A DNA stretch of 64,000 nucleotides from JAUVKT01 sp942491535 (GTDB taxonomy: Bacteria; Bacteroidota; Bacteroidia; Bacteroidales; VadinHA17): NCBI GenBank assembly GCA_942491535.1, contig CALOBV010000012.1, positions 1-64,000 of the forward strand, given 5' to 3'. The notes under the pieces are model-generated. The model saw only the letters and a program-made list of their open reading frames with translations, had not been told where the DNA came from and made no database searches. Numbering within the stretch: the stretch's first letter is position 1; every line of letters begins with the position of its first letter. Position numbers and translations under genes: made by a program. This document shows positions 32,907 to 41,583 of the stretch, piece by piece.

Positions 32907-33360
32907 CCACGACAAGAAGGCATTAAAGGATCTTGCCTCAGGCCTGCTGGACGAAGGGACGATGGTGCGCATGAGGGCAGGTGGCCGTAGTATGTATCCA
33001 ACGATAAAAGCCGGATCGATTCTTCATATTGAGGCTGTAAAAACCCCTGACGATCTTGTTATTGGCGATATTATCGCATGGGAGAGGGAGAATGATATGG
33101 TTGTTCACCGTGTTATTCATAAGTACAGGCACGATGAGAAGACCCTTTTTATTACACGGGGCGACAGTGCTTTGACTTCAGACAGCCCGGTGGCATTTGA
33201 TGATATTGCCGGCAAGGTTGTTTTGATTGAAACGACTCGGGGAAAAACAAAGCCCGTGAGGAAGGCCTTTATCAGGGAGCGGAGGTATAGGCTGAATAGT
33301 AGGAGAGTATGGGTAATGTCGAAGTTTAAGAGACTTCTTAAAATGATAGGAATCAACTAA
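32893..33360 (+). CDS. S24/S26-type signal peptidase-like protein
   Basis: 155 residues. RAGGRSMYPTIKAGSILHIE carries the nucleophile serine motif (G-x-S-M-x-P-T) of S26 peptidases. VIGDIIAWERENDMVVHRVIHKY has the H-R-V-I version of the second motif, in which histidine takes the place of the bacterial catalytic lysine, as in SipW/ER-type enzymes. There is no clear N-terminal membrane anchor. As third gene of the PqqD/HprK cluster it is a candidate leader protease. The ATG at 32893 overlaps the kinase gene. Confidence 0.82.
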   Translation: MTVVNHDKKALKDLASGLLDEGTMVRMRAGGRSMYPTIKAGSILHIEAVKTPDDLVIGDIIAWERENDMVVHRVIHKYRHDEKTLFITRGDSALTSDSPVAFDDIAGKVVLIETTRGKTKPVRKAFIRERRYRLNSRRVWVMSKFKRLLKMIGIN

Positions 33361-33376
33361 CTCATATATTATTATT

Positions 33377-33420
33377 GTGTTGGAGTGCTTTTGTTTTGGG
33401 GTGTTGGAGTTTTGGTAATG
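33377..33420 (+). repeat. Left repeat of decayed cassette D
   Basis: TGTGTTGGAGTGCTTTTG, then GGGGTGTTGGAGTTTTGG. These GTGTTGG-type units occur inverted at 33873-33907 on the far side of the broken four-helix-bundle gene. Confidence 0.65.
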
Positions 33421-33449
33421 GGACAGAAGATGGGTTAGTGTTTAAGAAG

Positions 33450-33770
33450 GACACCACTTTCCTGCATCTGTTATCATTCTAATTATTTTTCCGATAATTC
33501 TGTCATAAGACTGGTAGTAAATTTTCATAAAGGTTTTTATCAATATATCCGCATTTATAAGCAAATTCAAGCCATACCTGAGTTTCAGCGGCTTCACTTT
33601 CAGAATCAGTAAGCTTAAGAATAAATACCTTTTCATATCTTCTCTTTCTGAAACCTTCGGCAATATTAGCTGATACTGATCTGGAACTTCGTCTGATTTG
33701 ATCTGTTAGTGAATATGTTTCTTCTTTCGGGAAAGATTTTGATACTCTGAAGTATTTCGAGGCACTATCA
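33450..33770 (-). pseudogene. Broken four-helix-bundle gene, cassette D
   Basis: The minus strand reads RVSKSFPKEETYSLTDQIRRSSRSV, SANIAEGF (family signature), then after a shift RRYEKVFILKLTDSESEAAETQVWLEF and GYIDKNLYE in other frames. It is closest to cassette A (SKSFPKEE, SLTDQ, RRSSRS). The N-terminus is missing and at least two frameshifts occur, so it looks like a real remnant. It lies between the peptidase gene and the exporter gene, splitting what would otherwise be a continuous cluster. Confidence 0.75.
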
Positions 33771-33872
33771 AAAGATGGCTCTACTACACATCAGATCCCT
33801 GTGTGTAAATGCAACATAGACATTAAAGTAGTTAGTTTTAGCGAGACTTTAATAAAGATACAAAAAATATAG

Positions 33873-33907
33873 AATACCACCCCAACACACAAACACAAAA
33901 CCACCCA
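33873..33907 (+). repeat. Right repeat of decayed cassette D
   Basis: ACCACCCCAACACACAAAC and ACAAAACCACCCAAGCACA are reverse complements of GTGTTGG-type units. They match the left repeat at 11 of 14 bases in the best stretch. The same CCAACAC words fill the tandem repeats at 38.6 and 43.7 kb. Confidence 0.6.
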
Positions 33908-33939
33908 AGCACATAGCATTTTTTTGTATATTCACACTT

Positions 33940-35766
33940 ATGAAAACAAGGCTCCGCTTATTCAGCAAGGCTATACGGATGGTGCTTACTGCATCTCCCC
34001 AACATACATGGTCTGTAATCTTTCTTTCTTTATTTGCCAGCATACTCCCTCTGGGCTTGATATGGTCGATTAAGAAGCTAATTGATGTTGTTACGGTGGC
34101 AGCTGAGACCGGTTCGTATGATAGCACCAGGATGGCAATATACCTGGCTGTTGCCATAGCGGTAATTTATTTTATTGAGGAGAGCTTACAGTCGCTTATA
34201 AACATTGTCAGGAAGAAGCAGTCGTATAAAGTTGAGTCGTATATGTTTGGACTGATACACAGTAAATCTATATCCCTCGACCTTCTGCACTTTGAGAATC
34301 CGAAATACTACGACACCCTCTCCAGAGCATCGCGCGAAGCACCCTACCGGCCTTCATCTATTGTTTCCAATATTACCGGCCTGCTCCGAAGCGGTCTGTC
34401 CTTATTACTGATGGCAGGTCTGCTGAGTTTTTTAAATATCTGGTTACTGGCTCTTCTTGTTGTGGCTAATATCCCGGGTATATGGCTGAGGATTCATTTT
34501 TCGGATATACTCTATAATTTTAAGAAGGAGCTATCTCCCACGGCACGTAAGGCAGCTTATTTTAACTGGTTGATTACCGGGGACAGACCTTCGCGTGAAC
34601 TAAGGCTTTTTGGTCTTGGTGATTATTTTTCAACGATCTTCAAAAAGCATTTTGATCAACAACAGACCGAGGAGATTAAGATAATAAGGAAGCGGTCGAT
34701 GATTGAACTGATCTCGGGACTGTTTAAGGCTGTTGCCGTTCTTGTGGCCATATGGTATATAGTTAACCAGGCTATAGGTTCGTGGATATCGCTTGGCGAC
34801 CTGGCAATGTACCTGCTTGCTTTCAGGATGGGTATGACCTTCCTGAAGCAGATGCTGGGATCACTGGCTGGCCTGTACGAGGATAATCTCTTTGTATCGG
34901 ATGTGTTTGAGTTTTTGAACCTCGAGGAAAAGGTTGTTGCTGTTCCACCCCTTGCTGAGCTTAAGTCATTATCCGAAGGCCATAGAATTTGAGAATCTTT
35001 GTTTTAAATATCCCGGCTCCGAGGGCAGTGTTTTATGCGGACTTAAATCTGGATCTTACGAAAGGGAGAAACACTGGCCCTGGTGGGGGCAAACGGAGCG
35101 GGTAAAACAACACTGGCACGCTTGCTTTGCCGACTGTACGATCCTACAGACGGGCAAATAATGATTGACGGTAATGATATCAGGAATATTGATCCGCTTG
35201 ATTACAGGAGGATGTTTTCGGTCTTATTCCAGGATTTTATGCTCTATAATATGAGTGCGGGAGAAAATATTATTGCAGGGGATATTAAAAACATGGAAGA
35301 TAGGGCGAGGCTGGAATCAGCCGCTGATATTGCAGGGATAAAAACGTTTATTGAGAACCTGCCCAGGGGATATGATACTGTTATCGGGCGATTATTTGAT
35401 GATAGTCGTGAACTGAGCTGGGGAGAATGGCAGAAGATAGCCCTGGCCAGAGCCCTGTACAGGCAATCTGAGATACTTGTCCTGGATGAACCTGCTTCGG
35501 CCCTGGATGCAGAATCAGAGTACGAGCTCTTTACCCGGTTTAAGAATATTTCGGCAGGCAGAACAACTCTGCTTATAAGTCATAGGTTCTCCAATGTATC
35601 AATTGCCGACAGGATTGCTCTTCTGGAGAATGGAAAGATAAGTGAGCTGGGAACGCATAAGGAGCTGCTTAAGCTGAATGGGCATTATGCGAAGATGTAT
35701 GGCTTGCAGAAGAGCAGGTTTGAGGGGGAGGGACGAACGGCTAACGGACAAACGGCAAACGGTTAG
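33940..35766 (+). CDS. ABC exporter (membrane plus ATPase domains), two frameshifts
   Basis: Half-transporter of about 605 residues. The N-terminal exporter-type membrane domain has about six helices (to about residue 320). The ATPase domain then has KAIEFENLCFKYPG, Walker A LVGANGAGKTTLARLL, Q-loop VLFQDFMLY, signature LSWGEWQKIALARAL, Walker B ILVLDEPASALD and switch SHRF. One-base shifts near 34972 and 35050 split the frame; all motifs are present, so one working gene is likely. No peptidase domain precedes the membrane part, so any leader cleavage would fall to the S26-type neighbour. The C-terminus (GRTANGQTANG) is coded by AACGGCA-type heptamers. TATATTCAC precedes the start. Confidence 0.87.
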
Positions 35767-35960
35767 CTATCAAAAGCTGTCATCTTGATAATTGTTGGTG
35801 GATCAGAAATGGCCAAAGAATAAGTAGTAGGGACCACAATGGATAAGCATAAATATCTGCATATCAATCCACTCCAATATTTAAAAATAAAATTAATTTC
35901 AACTCAGATTTAGGGGTATTACCTTATAAACTTTAAAACCTTAAAACCTTATCAACCTTC

Positions 35961-36908
35961 CTAATAAGAGGCTTTGACGATGCGTGAGATATTATCTGAT
36001 GCTCCGAGGGTATAGTAATGTATCCCGGGCACATTGTGTGCCAGCAGGTCTTTTGACTGCATGGTGGTCCACGCAATACCAATCTCGTTAGCTTCTTCGT
36101 TGGTTTTACATTTCACCAGCTCCTTAACAAGATCGTCGGGCATATCAATATTGAAAGTCTGTGGAAGCAGGTTGACATCATTCAGTGCAGCAACGGGTTT
36201 AATGCCCGGAATAACCGGGACATCTATCCCCATCTCCCTGACCATCCTTACAAAGTCGTAATACTTGCTATTGTCGAAAAACATCTGGGTAACGATATAG
36301 CTTGCTCCGGCATCTACTTTTTCTTTAAGACGGGCAAGGTCGAAGCCCATATTAGCTGCCTCGATATGTTTTTCGGGGTATCCGGCCACCCCTATACAGA
36401 ATGATGTGGGTGTGTTATCGACATCATCGAGATAAGATCCCTTATTCATTTCTGTGATCTGGGTTACAAGCTCTGAAGTATAACGGTGACCATCTTCTTC
36501 GGGGACAAATACCCGGCTTCCCTTTGGGGGATCACCGCGCAGGGCCAGCACATCGTTTATTCCAAGGAAGTGCATATCGATAAGTACATTCTCGGTTTCC
36601 TGCTTTGTAAATCCTCCGCAAAGGACATGGGGAACAACGGTAACATTGTACTTATATCTTACAGCAGCAGCAAGGGCTATGGTACCCGGCCTTTTTCGTA
36701 CAGTCTTTCTCTCGATGAGTCCGTCGGACCTTTCTTTCAGGACAACCTCGTTCCTGTGGGAGGTAAAATTGATATAGGCAGGATCATACTCCATCAGGTT
36801 GTCGATAGTTTTATAGACACGATCGAGGCTGTGACCCTTGAGGGGAGGGAGGAGCTCAAAGGTAAACAGTGGATTTTTTGATCCGTTGATTTTATCTATG
36901 ACTGACAT
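35961..36908 (-). CDS. metF: Methylenetetrahydrofolate reductase
   Basis: Reduces 5,10-methylene- to 5-methyltetrahydrofolate with a flavin cofactor, supplying metH. The 315-residue TIM barrel begins FTFELLPPLKGHSLDRVYKTID, followed by PAYINFTSHRNE, RGDPPKG, FCIGVAGYPEKHIEA, SYIVTQMFFDNSKY and PVIPGIKP, all characteristic. It follows metK on the same strand with a 66-bp gap that holds two hairpins. Length normal, frame intact. Confidence 0.95.
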   Translation of the reverse strand: MSVIDKINGSKNPLFTFELLPPLKGHSLDRVYKTIDNLMEYDPAYINFTSHRNEVVLKERSDGLIERKTVRKRPGTIALAAAVRYKYNVTVVPHVLCGGFTKQETENVLIDMHFLGINDVLALRGDPPKGSRVFVPEEDGHRYTSELVTQITEMNKGSYLDDVDNTPTSFCIGVAGYPEKHIEAANMGFDLARLKEKVDAGASYIVTQMFFDNSKYYDFVRMVREMGIDVPVIPGIKPVAALNDVNLLPQTFNIDMPDDLVKELVKCKTNEEANEIGIAWTTMQSKDLLAHNVPGIHYYTLGASDNISRIVKASY

Positions 36909-36928
36909 ATTAATATTGTTTTACATCC

Positions 36929-36973
36929 CCCAGGCCTGCCAAAAAGGGGCAGGCCTACCCCCTTCAAAGGGGG
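36929..36973. repeat. Double hairpin between metK and metF
   Basis: AGGCCTGCC-aaaaagg-GGCAGGCCT is followed by CCCCCTT-ca-AAGGGGG. It could act as a processing or attenuation element inside the metK-metF transcript, or be a copy of a dispersed palindrome. Confidence 0.65.
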
Positions 36974-36974
36974 A

Positions 36975-38231
36975 TCAGAGGTTAAATTCTTTTTTTATTT
37001 TGTCGACGTAGTCAAGTTTCTCCCAGGTAAAGAGTTCAACCTCTATCTCTGAATCGTCCCAGTAGATGGAGCTGTACTTTTTAATTTTTATCTCCGGCTT
37101 CCTTCCCATATGACCGTAGGCGGCAGTTTCTTCATAGATGGGAAATCTTAGCTTCAGTCGCTTCTCAATAGCTGCCGGCCTGAGATCGAAGATGGAGAGT
37201 AGCTTTTGAGCTATCTGTCCATCATTAAGACCCACGTTTGATGTGCCATAGGTATTGACATAAATATTAAGGGGATCAGCTACACCGATGGCGTAAGCTA
37301 ACTGTACAAGTACTTCTGTTGCGAATCCTGCTGCAACGAGGTTTTTGGCTATATGACGGGCAGCGTAAGCGGCTGACCTGTCAACCTTTGATGGATCCTT
37401 GCCGGAGAAGGCGCCACCACCGTGAGCTCCCTTGCCTCCGTAGGTATCGACGATGATCTTTCTCCCTGTTAGTCCGGTATCTCCATGAGGTCCACCAATA
37501 ACGAACTTCCCTGTTGGGTTAACATGCAGAACATAGTCGTTGTCGAACATTTTCTGAAGTTTAGCCGGCAATTGTTTAACCACCCTGGGGATAAGGATCG
37601 ATTTTACATCGTTTTTGATTTTGGCGAGCATCCTTTCATCATCCTTATCGAACTCATCGTGCTGTGTTGATACAACTATTGTATGCACTTTCGAAGGCAC
37701 ATTATCATCGTCATATTCTATTGTTACCTGTGATTTTGAGTCGGGGCGCAGGTAGGTCATCTCCTTACCTTCGCGACGTATTGCTGCCAGCTCGATAAGC
37801 AGTTTATGACTCAGGTCGAGAGCCAGGGGCATATAGTCTTCGGTTTCGTTACATGCATAACCGAACATCATACCCTGGTCGCCAGCACCCTGGTCGAGAG
37901 GGTTTTCGCGCATCACGCCGCGGTTAATATCGGGTGACTGCTCATGCAGGGCATTCAGCACACCACAGGATTCACCATCGAAGCGATATTCGGATTTGGT
38001 ATAACCGATCCTGTTAATTACTTCTCTTGCTATATGCTGTATATCGACATAAGTATTGGTATTAACCTCGCCGGCAATAATAACCTGTCCGGTTGTTACC
38101 AGTGTTTCACATGCTACCTTGGCCTGTGGATCAAATGCTAATATTTTATCGAGTATGGCATCTGAGATCTGGTCAGCTACCTTATCAGGGTGTCCTTCTG
38201 ATACTGACTCTGATGTAAATAAATAAGCCAT
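36975..38231 (-). CDS. metK: S-adenosylmethionine synthetase
   Basis: Makes SAM from methionine and ATP. The 418 residues include SEGHPDKVADQISDAILD (ATP/methionine site), GAGDQGMMFGYAC (signature 1), GGPHGDTGLTGRKIIVDTYG and GGGAFSGKDPSKVDRSAAY (P-loop-like signature 2). Frame intact, ATG at 38231. First gene of a probable metK-metF operon; together with metH it covers the methyl cycle. The insertion between motifs relative to E. coli is usual for Bacteroidota. Confidence 0.97.
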   Translation of the reverse strand: MAYLFTSESVSEGHPDKVADQISDAILDKILAFDPQAKVACETLVTTGQVIIAGEVNTNTYVDIQHIAREVINRIGYTKSEYRFDGESCGVLNALHEQSPDINRGVMRENPLDQGAGDQGMMFGYACNETEDYMPLALDLSHKLLIELAAIRREGKEMTYLRPDSKSQVTIEYDDDNVPSKVHTIVVSTQHDEFDKDDERMLAKIKNDVKSILIPRVVKQLPAKLQKMFDNDYVLHVNPTGKFVIGGPHGDTGLTGRKIIVDTYGGKGAHGGGAFSGKDPSKVDRSAAYAARHIAKNLVAAGFATEVLVQLAYAIGVADPLNIYVNTYGTSNVGLNDGQIAQKLLSIFDLRPAAIEKRLKLRFPIYEETAAYGHMGRKPEIKIKKYSSIYWDDSEIEVELFTWEKLDYVDKIKKEFNL

Positions 38232-38344
38232 TATTATAATATTTTATAATTTAACAATATGTGTTGGATAAAGTTGATTGTATGTAATACAGATGCACTG
38301 TGTTTTAGCATTTTTTACATGTGGTTGCAATCAGCTCAAATCTT

Positions 38345-38590
38345 TCCACGAAAATCCTTACAAAGGAAAGGATTTTCTTTAAAAAATCAATTTCTATTTG
38401 TTCTTTTCTCCTTGATGAGAAAAGAACCAAAAAGATCAAGGCTGCAAAGATTTTGAAGGTTCGCTTGCTTTGACATTCCCCGAAATGCAACTCCCCCGAG
38501 TACTCGTGCTCAGACAACATTTCTTAGCTCTGGCCGCCGCAAATGTCAAAGCTATGCTCACTATTCTTCAAAATCTTTGAGGCCGATCGT
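38345..38590. repeat. Nested long palindrome between metK and the accessory island
   Basis: GAAAATCCTT-acaaagg-AAAGGATTTTC-type hairpin (about 38349-38376) and GGTTCTTTTCT..AGAAAAGAACC (38397-38429), then a long imperfect inverted repeat. GATCAAGGCTGCAAAGATTT and its continuation (from about 38437) pair with the sequence ending AAAATCTTTGAGGCCGATC (about 38588), including CTTTGACATT with AATGTCAAAG. The loop contains CCCCGAGTACTCG. A related element is at 43330-43620. No protein is encoded; MITE-like. Confidence 0.7.
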
Positions 38591-38828
38591 ACGCTCTACG
38601 AGCGTTATGGTTTAGGTCTTGGACTTACACCAACACCCCAACACAAAACCACCCCTCCACAGTATGAGGTATGTACGCTCTTCGAGCGTTATGGTTTGGT
38701 TCCTGGACTTACACCAACACCCCAACACAAAACCACCCCTCCACAGTATAGTACGCTCTTCGAGCGTTATGGTTTAGGTTCCGGACTTACATCAACACTC
38801 CAATACACGATCACTCCTCCACATCTTT
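38591..38828 (+). repeat. Three tandem ~80-bp units headed by an ACGCTC hairpin
   Basis: Each unit begins ACGCTC-tac/ttc-GAGCGT followed by TATGGTTTRGGT, then GGACTTACACCAACACCCCA, ACACAAAACCACCCCTCCAC. Units start at 38591, 38675 and 38753. The CCAACAC part is the same short unit found around cassette D. Single units recur at about 41213, 43514, 43626, 43713 and 43873. Confidence 0.85.
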
Positions 38829-38878
38829 GAGGCCGATAGATAAAGTGTTAGCGTAGATTGATATTAGTATATAAGGAA

Positions 38879-39433
38879 TTAATTTAATATGAGAAATTTG
38901 GCTCCTTCATATAAAAGGACCGGAGCTCCACATATTATGATCGCCTGAATAATTTTGAAGCCATAGAGTTTCCGAACAATAAAACTGCATATCAGATAGG
39001 TGAAAATCAAACCAAGAAAGTCAATTATACGGGTCCAGTAAATTCCCTGGTTAAGAAGGAACTGTTTTACTGAGAAATTTTCAGAAACAACAATTTCTAA
39101 CCCTTCCAAATGAGAAGACCAAACAAATAAAATTATAATACCTGCAATAATCTGTGGATAATAAGCGAGCCCCAATGAATTTAAAAATTGTTTAAATGAA
39201 GCGGTCCTTTCAAATACTCTAGCTATCAGATGAATAATTAAAGCATAGAAAAAGTACCAGATAATTACACCTGTAAAAACTGTAATCCAACTCATTCTAA
39301 GAATTAGGGAGTTCTCCGTAAGAAGCTCAGAGCTGATAGCTTTGACAAATGTCCCACTGTTCTCGGCCCTTAACACCCCTACCATAGCTACGATTAATAA
39401 ACCATAAAGTATTCCCTTGTTTAACTCTTTCAT
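38879..39433 (-). CDS. YIP1-like multi-pass membrane protein
   Basis: 184 residues with a hydrophobic N-terminus (ILYGLLIVAMVGVLRAE) and about four further membrane segments: VFTGVIIWYFFYALIIHLIARVF, YYPQIIAGIIILFVW, IIDFLGLIFTYLICSFIV and IIQAIIICGAPVLLY. Spacing and the conserved-looking polar turn (ARVFERTASFKQFLNSLGLAYYPQI) resemble YIP1-domain proteins; the assignment is tentative. It overlaps the SpoIIM-like gene by 4 bases (ATGA), so the two are translationally coupled. As last gene of a four-gene operon with a small hydrophobic peptide it may act in peptide maturation, export or immunity. Confidence 0.6.
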   Translation of the reverse strand: MKELNKGILYGLLIVAMVGVLRAENSGTFVKAISSELLTENSLILRMSWITVFTGVIIWYFFYALIIHLIARVFERTASFKQFLNSLGLAYYPQIIAGIIILFVWSSHLEGLEIVVSENFSVKQFLLNQGIYWTRIIDFLGLIFTYLICSFIVRKLYGFKIIQAIIICGAPVLLYEGAKFLILN

Positions 39434-39999
39434 TTCATACTAATATATACTTCTATAAACCCTGAAATAATAACGATTGTAACAGAGGACAGCATCATGA
39501 CAGATATTTTCTTTATTTCAGATTTATCAGGCAAGGTATTTTCCCTGATAAGTCTATTGAACCATATTATACCCATCAATCCGACAGCACCGGAAATCCA
39601 GAATCCTAACAATTCAGAGAAGTGAGGAAGGGTTTTAAACAGAATATCTTTATTTGACAGAGAGTTATATATAATTATATCTCTCAGGATGGATCCAGTA
39701 ATAAAACCATTAAACACGAGTGTAATAATGGTAGGAATACCATAGAGAAATATTCCACAGAATAACAATAAACAAACTTTTATATTTTGTTTCAGAATTA
39801 TCCCAACAACTGTAATTTTCTTGTCGTTTTCAACATTTGTCTTTAAATCATTTATAATTCCACTATCTTCTTTCTCAAGAATATCTTTAGGATTTATAAA
39901 GAATGACGATGAAAAAGATAAAATCCAAATCAGGCTGGACAATGCTATTAACTTACTGCCAGGCTTCAATATAAAAGCTTGTTTATTTAGAAAAGTCAA
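39430..39999 (-). CDS. SpoIIM-like (DUF95) membrane protein
   Basis: 189 residues with an N-terminal anchor (LIALSSLIWILSFSSSFFI), then the SpoIIM/DUF95 core: KQNIKVCLLLFCGIFLYGIPT, LVFNGFITGSILRD, LPHFSELLGFWISGAVGLMGI and a C-terminal helix. This fits the N..G.P/G.T..L..NG and LPH..E motifs of the family. No sporulation genes are present. DUF95 proteins are standard maturation or export partners in circular bacteriocin clusters, and here a small hydrophobic peptide gene lies 3 bp upstream. Frame intact, start ATG at 39999. Confidence 0.8.
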   Translation of the reverse strand: MTFLNKQAFILKPGSKLIALSSLIWILSFSSSFFINPKDILEKEDSGIINDLKTNVENDKKITVVGIILKQNIKVCLLLFCGIFLYGIPTIITLVFNGFITGSILRDIIIYNSLSNKDILFKTLPHFSELLGFWISGAVGLMGIIWFNRLIRENTLPDKSEIKKISVMMLSSVTIVIISGFIEVYISMK

Positions 40000-40002
40000 G
40001 TA

Positions 40003-40283
40003 CTATAGAGCCTTAGCTACACCAATACCAATAGCAACTCCAGCACCTACAGGAGTTACAGCTAATACGACAGTCCATAGAATCGCATTAGTTGCTCCCA
40101 TGCCGATAATTGCATAATCATCAGTGGTACTTTCGGTAGTTGTTGCAGCCAGCGATGCTGCGGCCCAAAACTTTCCGGCGGCAGAGTTCTCTCCTTTTAA
40201 CGTAGTTGCGCTAAAACTTGAAACCATTACAACCATTGCTGCTATAAGCAATAATGAGACAGATTTTTTAATGATTTTTTCAT
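40003..40283 (-). CDS. Small hydrophobic, bacteriocin-like precursor peptide
   Basis: The C-terminal part reads DDYAIIGMGATNAILWTVVL, AVTPVGAGVAIGIGVAKAL, then stop: a glycine/alanine-rich hydrophobic segment without charged residues except near the end. The N-terminal part is a signal-like KKSVSLLLIAAMVVMVSSFSA. The in-frame start is only a TTG at 40305. An ATG at 40283 would give MKKIIKKSVSLLL if the following run of six A has lost one base, which is likely given the indel pattern of this sequence. Length is about 93 residues. Composition and operon context (DUF95, YIP1-like, zinc-ribbon membrane protein) fit a secreted or cyclised bacteriocin-type peptide. Not recognised as a known family. 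Confidence 0.6.
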
Positions 40284-40314
40284 AGTAAAAAGGATTAGTT
40301 AGCAATAAAATTTA

Positions 40315-40668
40315 TTAATGAATTTTCTTCAAATATGCTTGCCGATAATAGATATAGTAAATATTAATATAAGCAAGTACTGCAAAAAGAAGAACGATTA
40401 TGAACACGAGAACGGCATCAATTTTTCTAAATCCAAACAGCGCAATAACCATCATGATCAAAAAGTTGGAGATCAGGATTAGTTTTTCATAGAACCTTAT
40501 AATCCTTGGCAGGATGGTTATGTAACTTGTTTTGCACTTTTTACATTTTATCTTTTTATCGTAAGAGAATAACATCTGGGTCATTGTTATCCTGGTTCCG
40601 CACTCAGGGCATATACCATCATATTTTGACAGGGACTGCTCATCCTTTTTGTCTTCACGGCTTTGCAT
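40315..40668 (-). CDS. Zinc-ribbon membrane protein
   Basis: About 117 residues from the ATG at 40668 (an in-frame ATG at 40740 would add 24 residues). A cytoplasmic zinc ribbon, GICPECGTRITMTQ with IKCKKCKTSY (CxxC-x18-CxxC), is followed by two membrane helices (ILISNFLIMMVIALFGF and VLVFIIVLLFAVLAYINIYY). First gene of the operon that holds the small hydrophobic peptide, 31 bp upstream of it. Could be a regulator-like membrane protein or an assembly factor; function unknown. Confidence 0.65.
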   Translation of the reverse strand: MQSREDKKDEQSLSKYDGICPECGTRITMTQMLFSYDKKIKCKKCKTSYITILPRIIRFYEKLILISNFLIMMVIALFGFRKIDAVLVFIIVLLFAVLAYINIYYIYYRQAYLKKIH

Positions 40669-40740
40669 ATCTATAGGTTTTGAAACAATAATGAGAATGG
40701 TACTCCAAACGTCTAATTCCATAAGCAATGAAGAATTCAT

Positions 40741-41262
40741 TAAATAAATCAGGGAAAACAGTAATAGAGAAATGCTGCCATGGCAATAAAAAGCATAAAA
40801 TAAATAGAACTTTTCTCATATTCTTAAGATTTAGTCAGAATGTATTGCTGTTAGGCCTAATACAAAGTTTTTTGTAAACATTTATCATAATTCCTCCTGA
40901 TCGTGACTGGTTAAATAATTATGTTTTATGAGTTATAAGTTATAGTTATTCTCACCGCAATAGCGCTAAATTTTTTGACTACCTGTGGTAATTAGTTTTA
41001 GATATACCCATAATTATACCAGAACATCGACTAAAACAAAAATAATAGAATACAATTATTCTAACAAATGAAATTGTCAAAATTTCATTAATCCATGGAA
41101 TTACAAATATTTTTTTAATCTTTTTTCTTAATAGTTTCTGTTTTGTGCAACAGTGAAATATATCAAGAGAAATAGGCAGTAAAAATCCTGCAGCTATAAT
41201 TATGAGGTGTAAATACGCTCTTTGATCGTTATGGTTCTGGGCTTAAGGTAAGGAATGACTAC
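40741..41262. other. AT-rich intergenic region of the accessory island
   Basis: No convincing gene. The promoter of the peptide operon should lie at its left end. At about 41213-41245 there is one degraded ACGCTC..GATCGT hairpin unit of the type at 38591. Confidence 0.5.
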
Positions 41263-41583
41263 TTAGAATAAGATTTTTATTATTGCGTACAAATAAAGCA
41301 GGTATATTATCGAAATGCTTACAATCTTCTTAAATGATCCAGATGAATCTTTTCTGAACTGCAATACCTGGAAATAAATACCCGGGACCAATCCAAGGAC
41401 AAAAAAAATTATCATATATAATTCCCGGGCGAAGTAAAAGGCAATAAGGAACAGGAACAGAAAGAGATTTGATAACACGCCGTAAATGGCAAAAGACTTA
41501 TCAAGATAATAATGTCTTTCACTGATAATATTCTGGATCAGAAAAACTAGTAATACAGCTATAATTATTAAGTCCGGGTTCAT
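41263..41583 (-). CDS. Small multi-pass membrane protein
   Basis: 106 residues with four predicted membrane segments: DLIIIAVLLVFLIQNII, YGVLSNLFLFLFLIAFYF, LYMIIFFVLGLVPGIYF and IVSISIIYLLYLYAIIKILF. No conserved motif recognised. It is the last gene of a minus-strand group that begins with the glycine-zipper lipoprotein gene, 131 bp behind the PLDc_N-like gene. Size and topology would suit an immunity protein, but this is inference from context only. Confidence 0.5.
   Translation of the reverse strand: MNPDLIIIAVLLVFLIQNIISERHYYLDKSFAIYGVLSNLFLFLFLIAFYFARELYMIIFFVLGLVPGIYFQVLQFRKDSSGSFKKIVSISIIYLLYLYAIIKILF

Noticed and set aside
38543..38830. 95-residue + strand frame
   Set aside because: Translation of the ACGCTC/CCAACAC tandem units.
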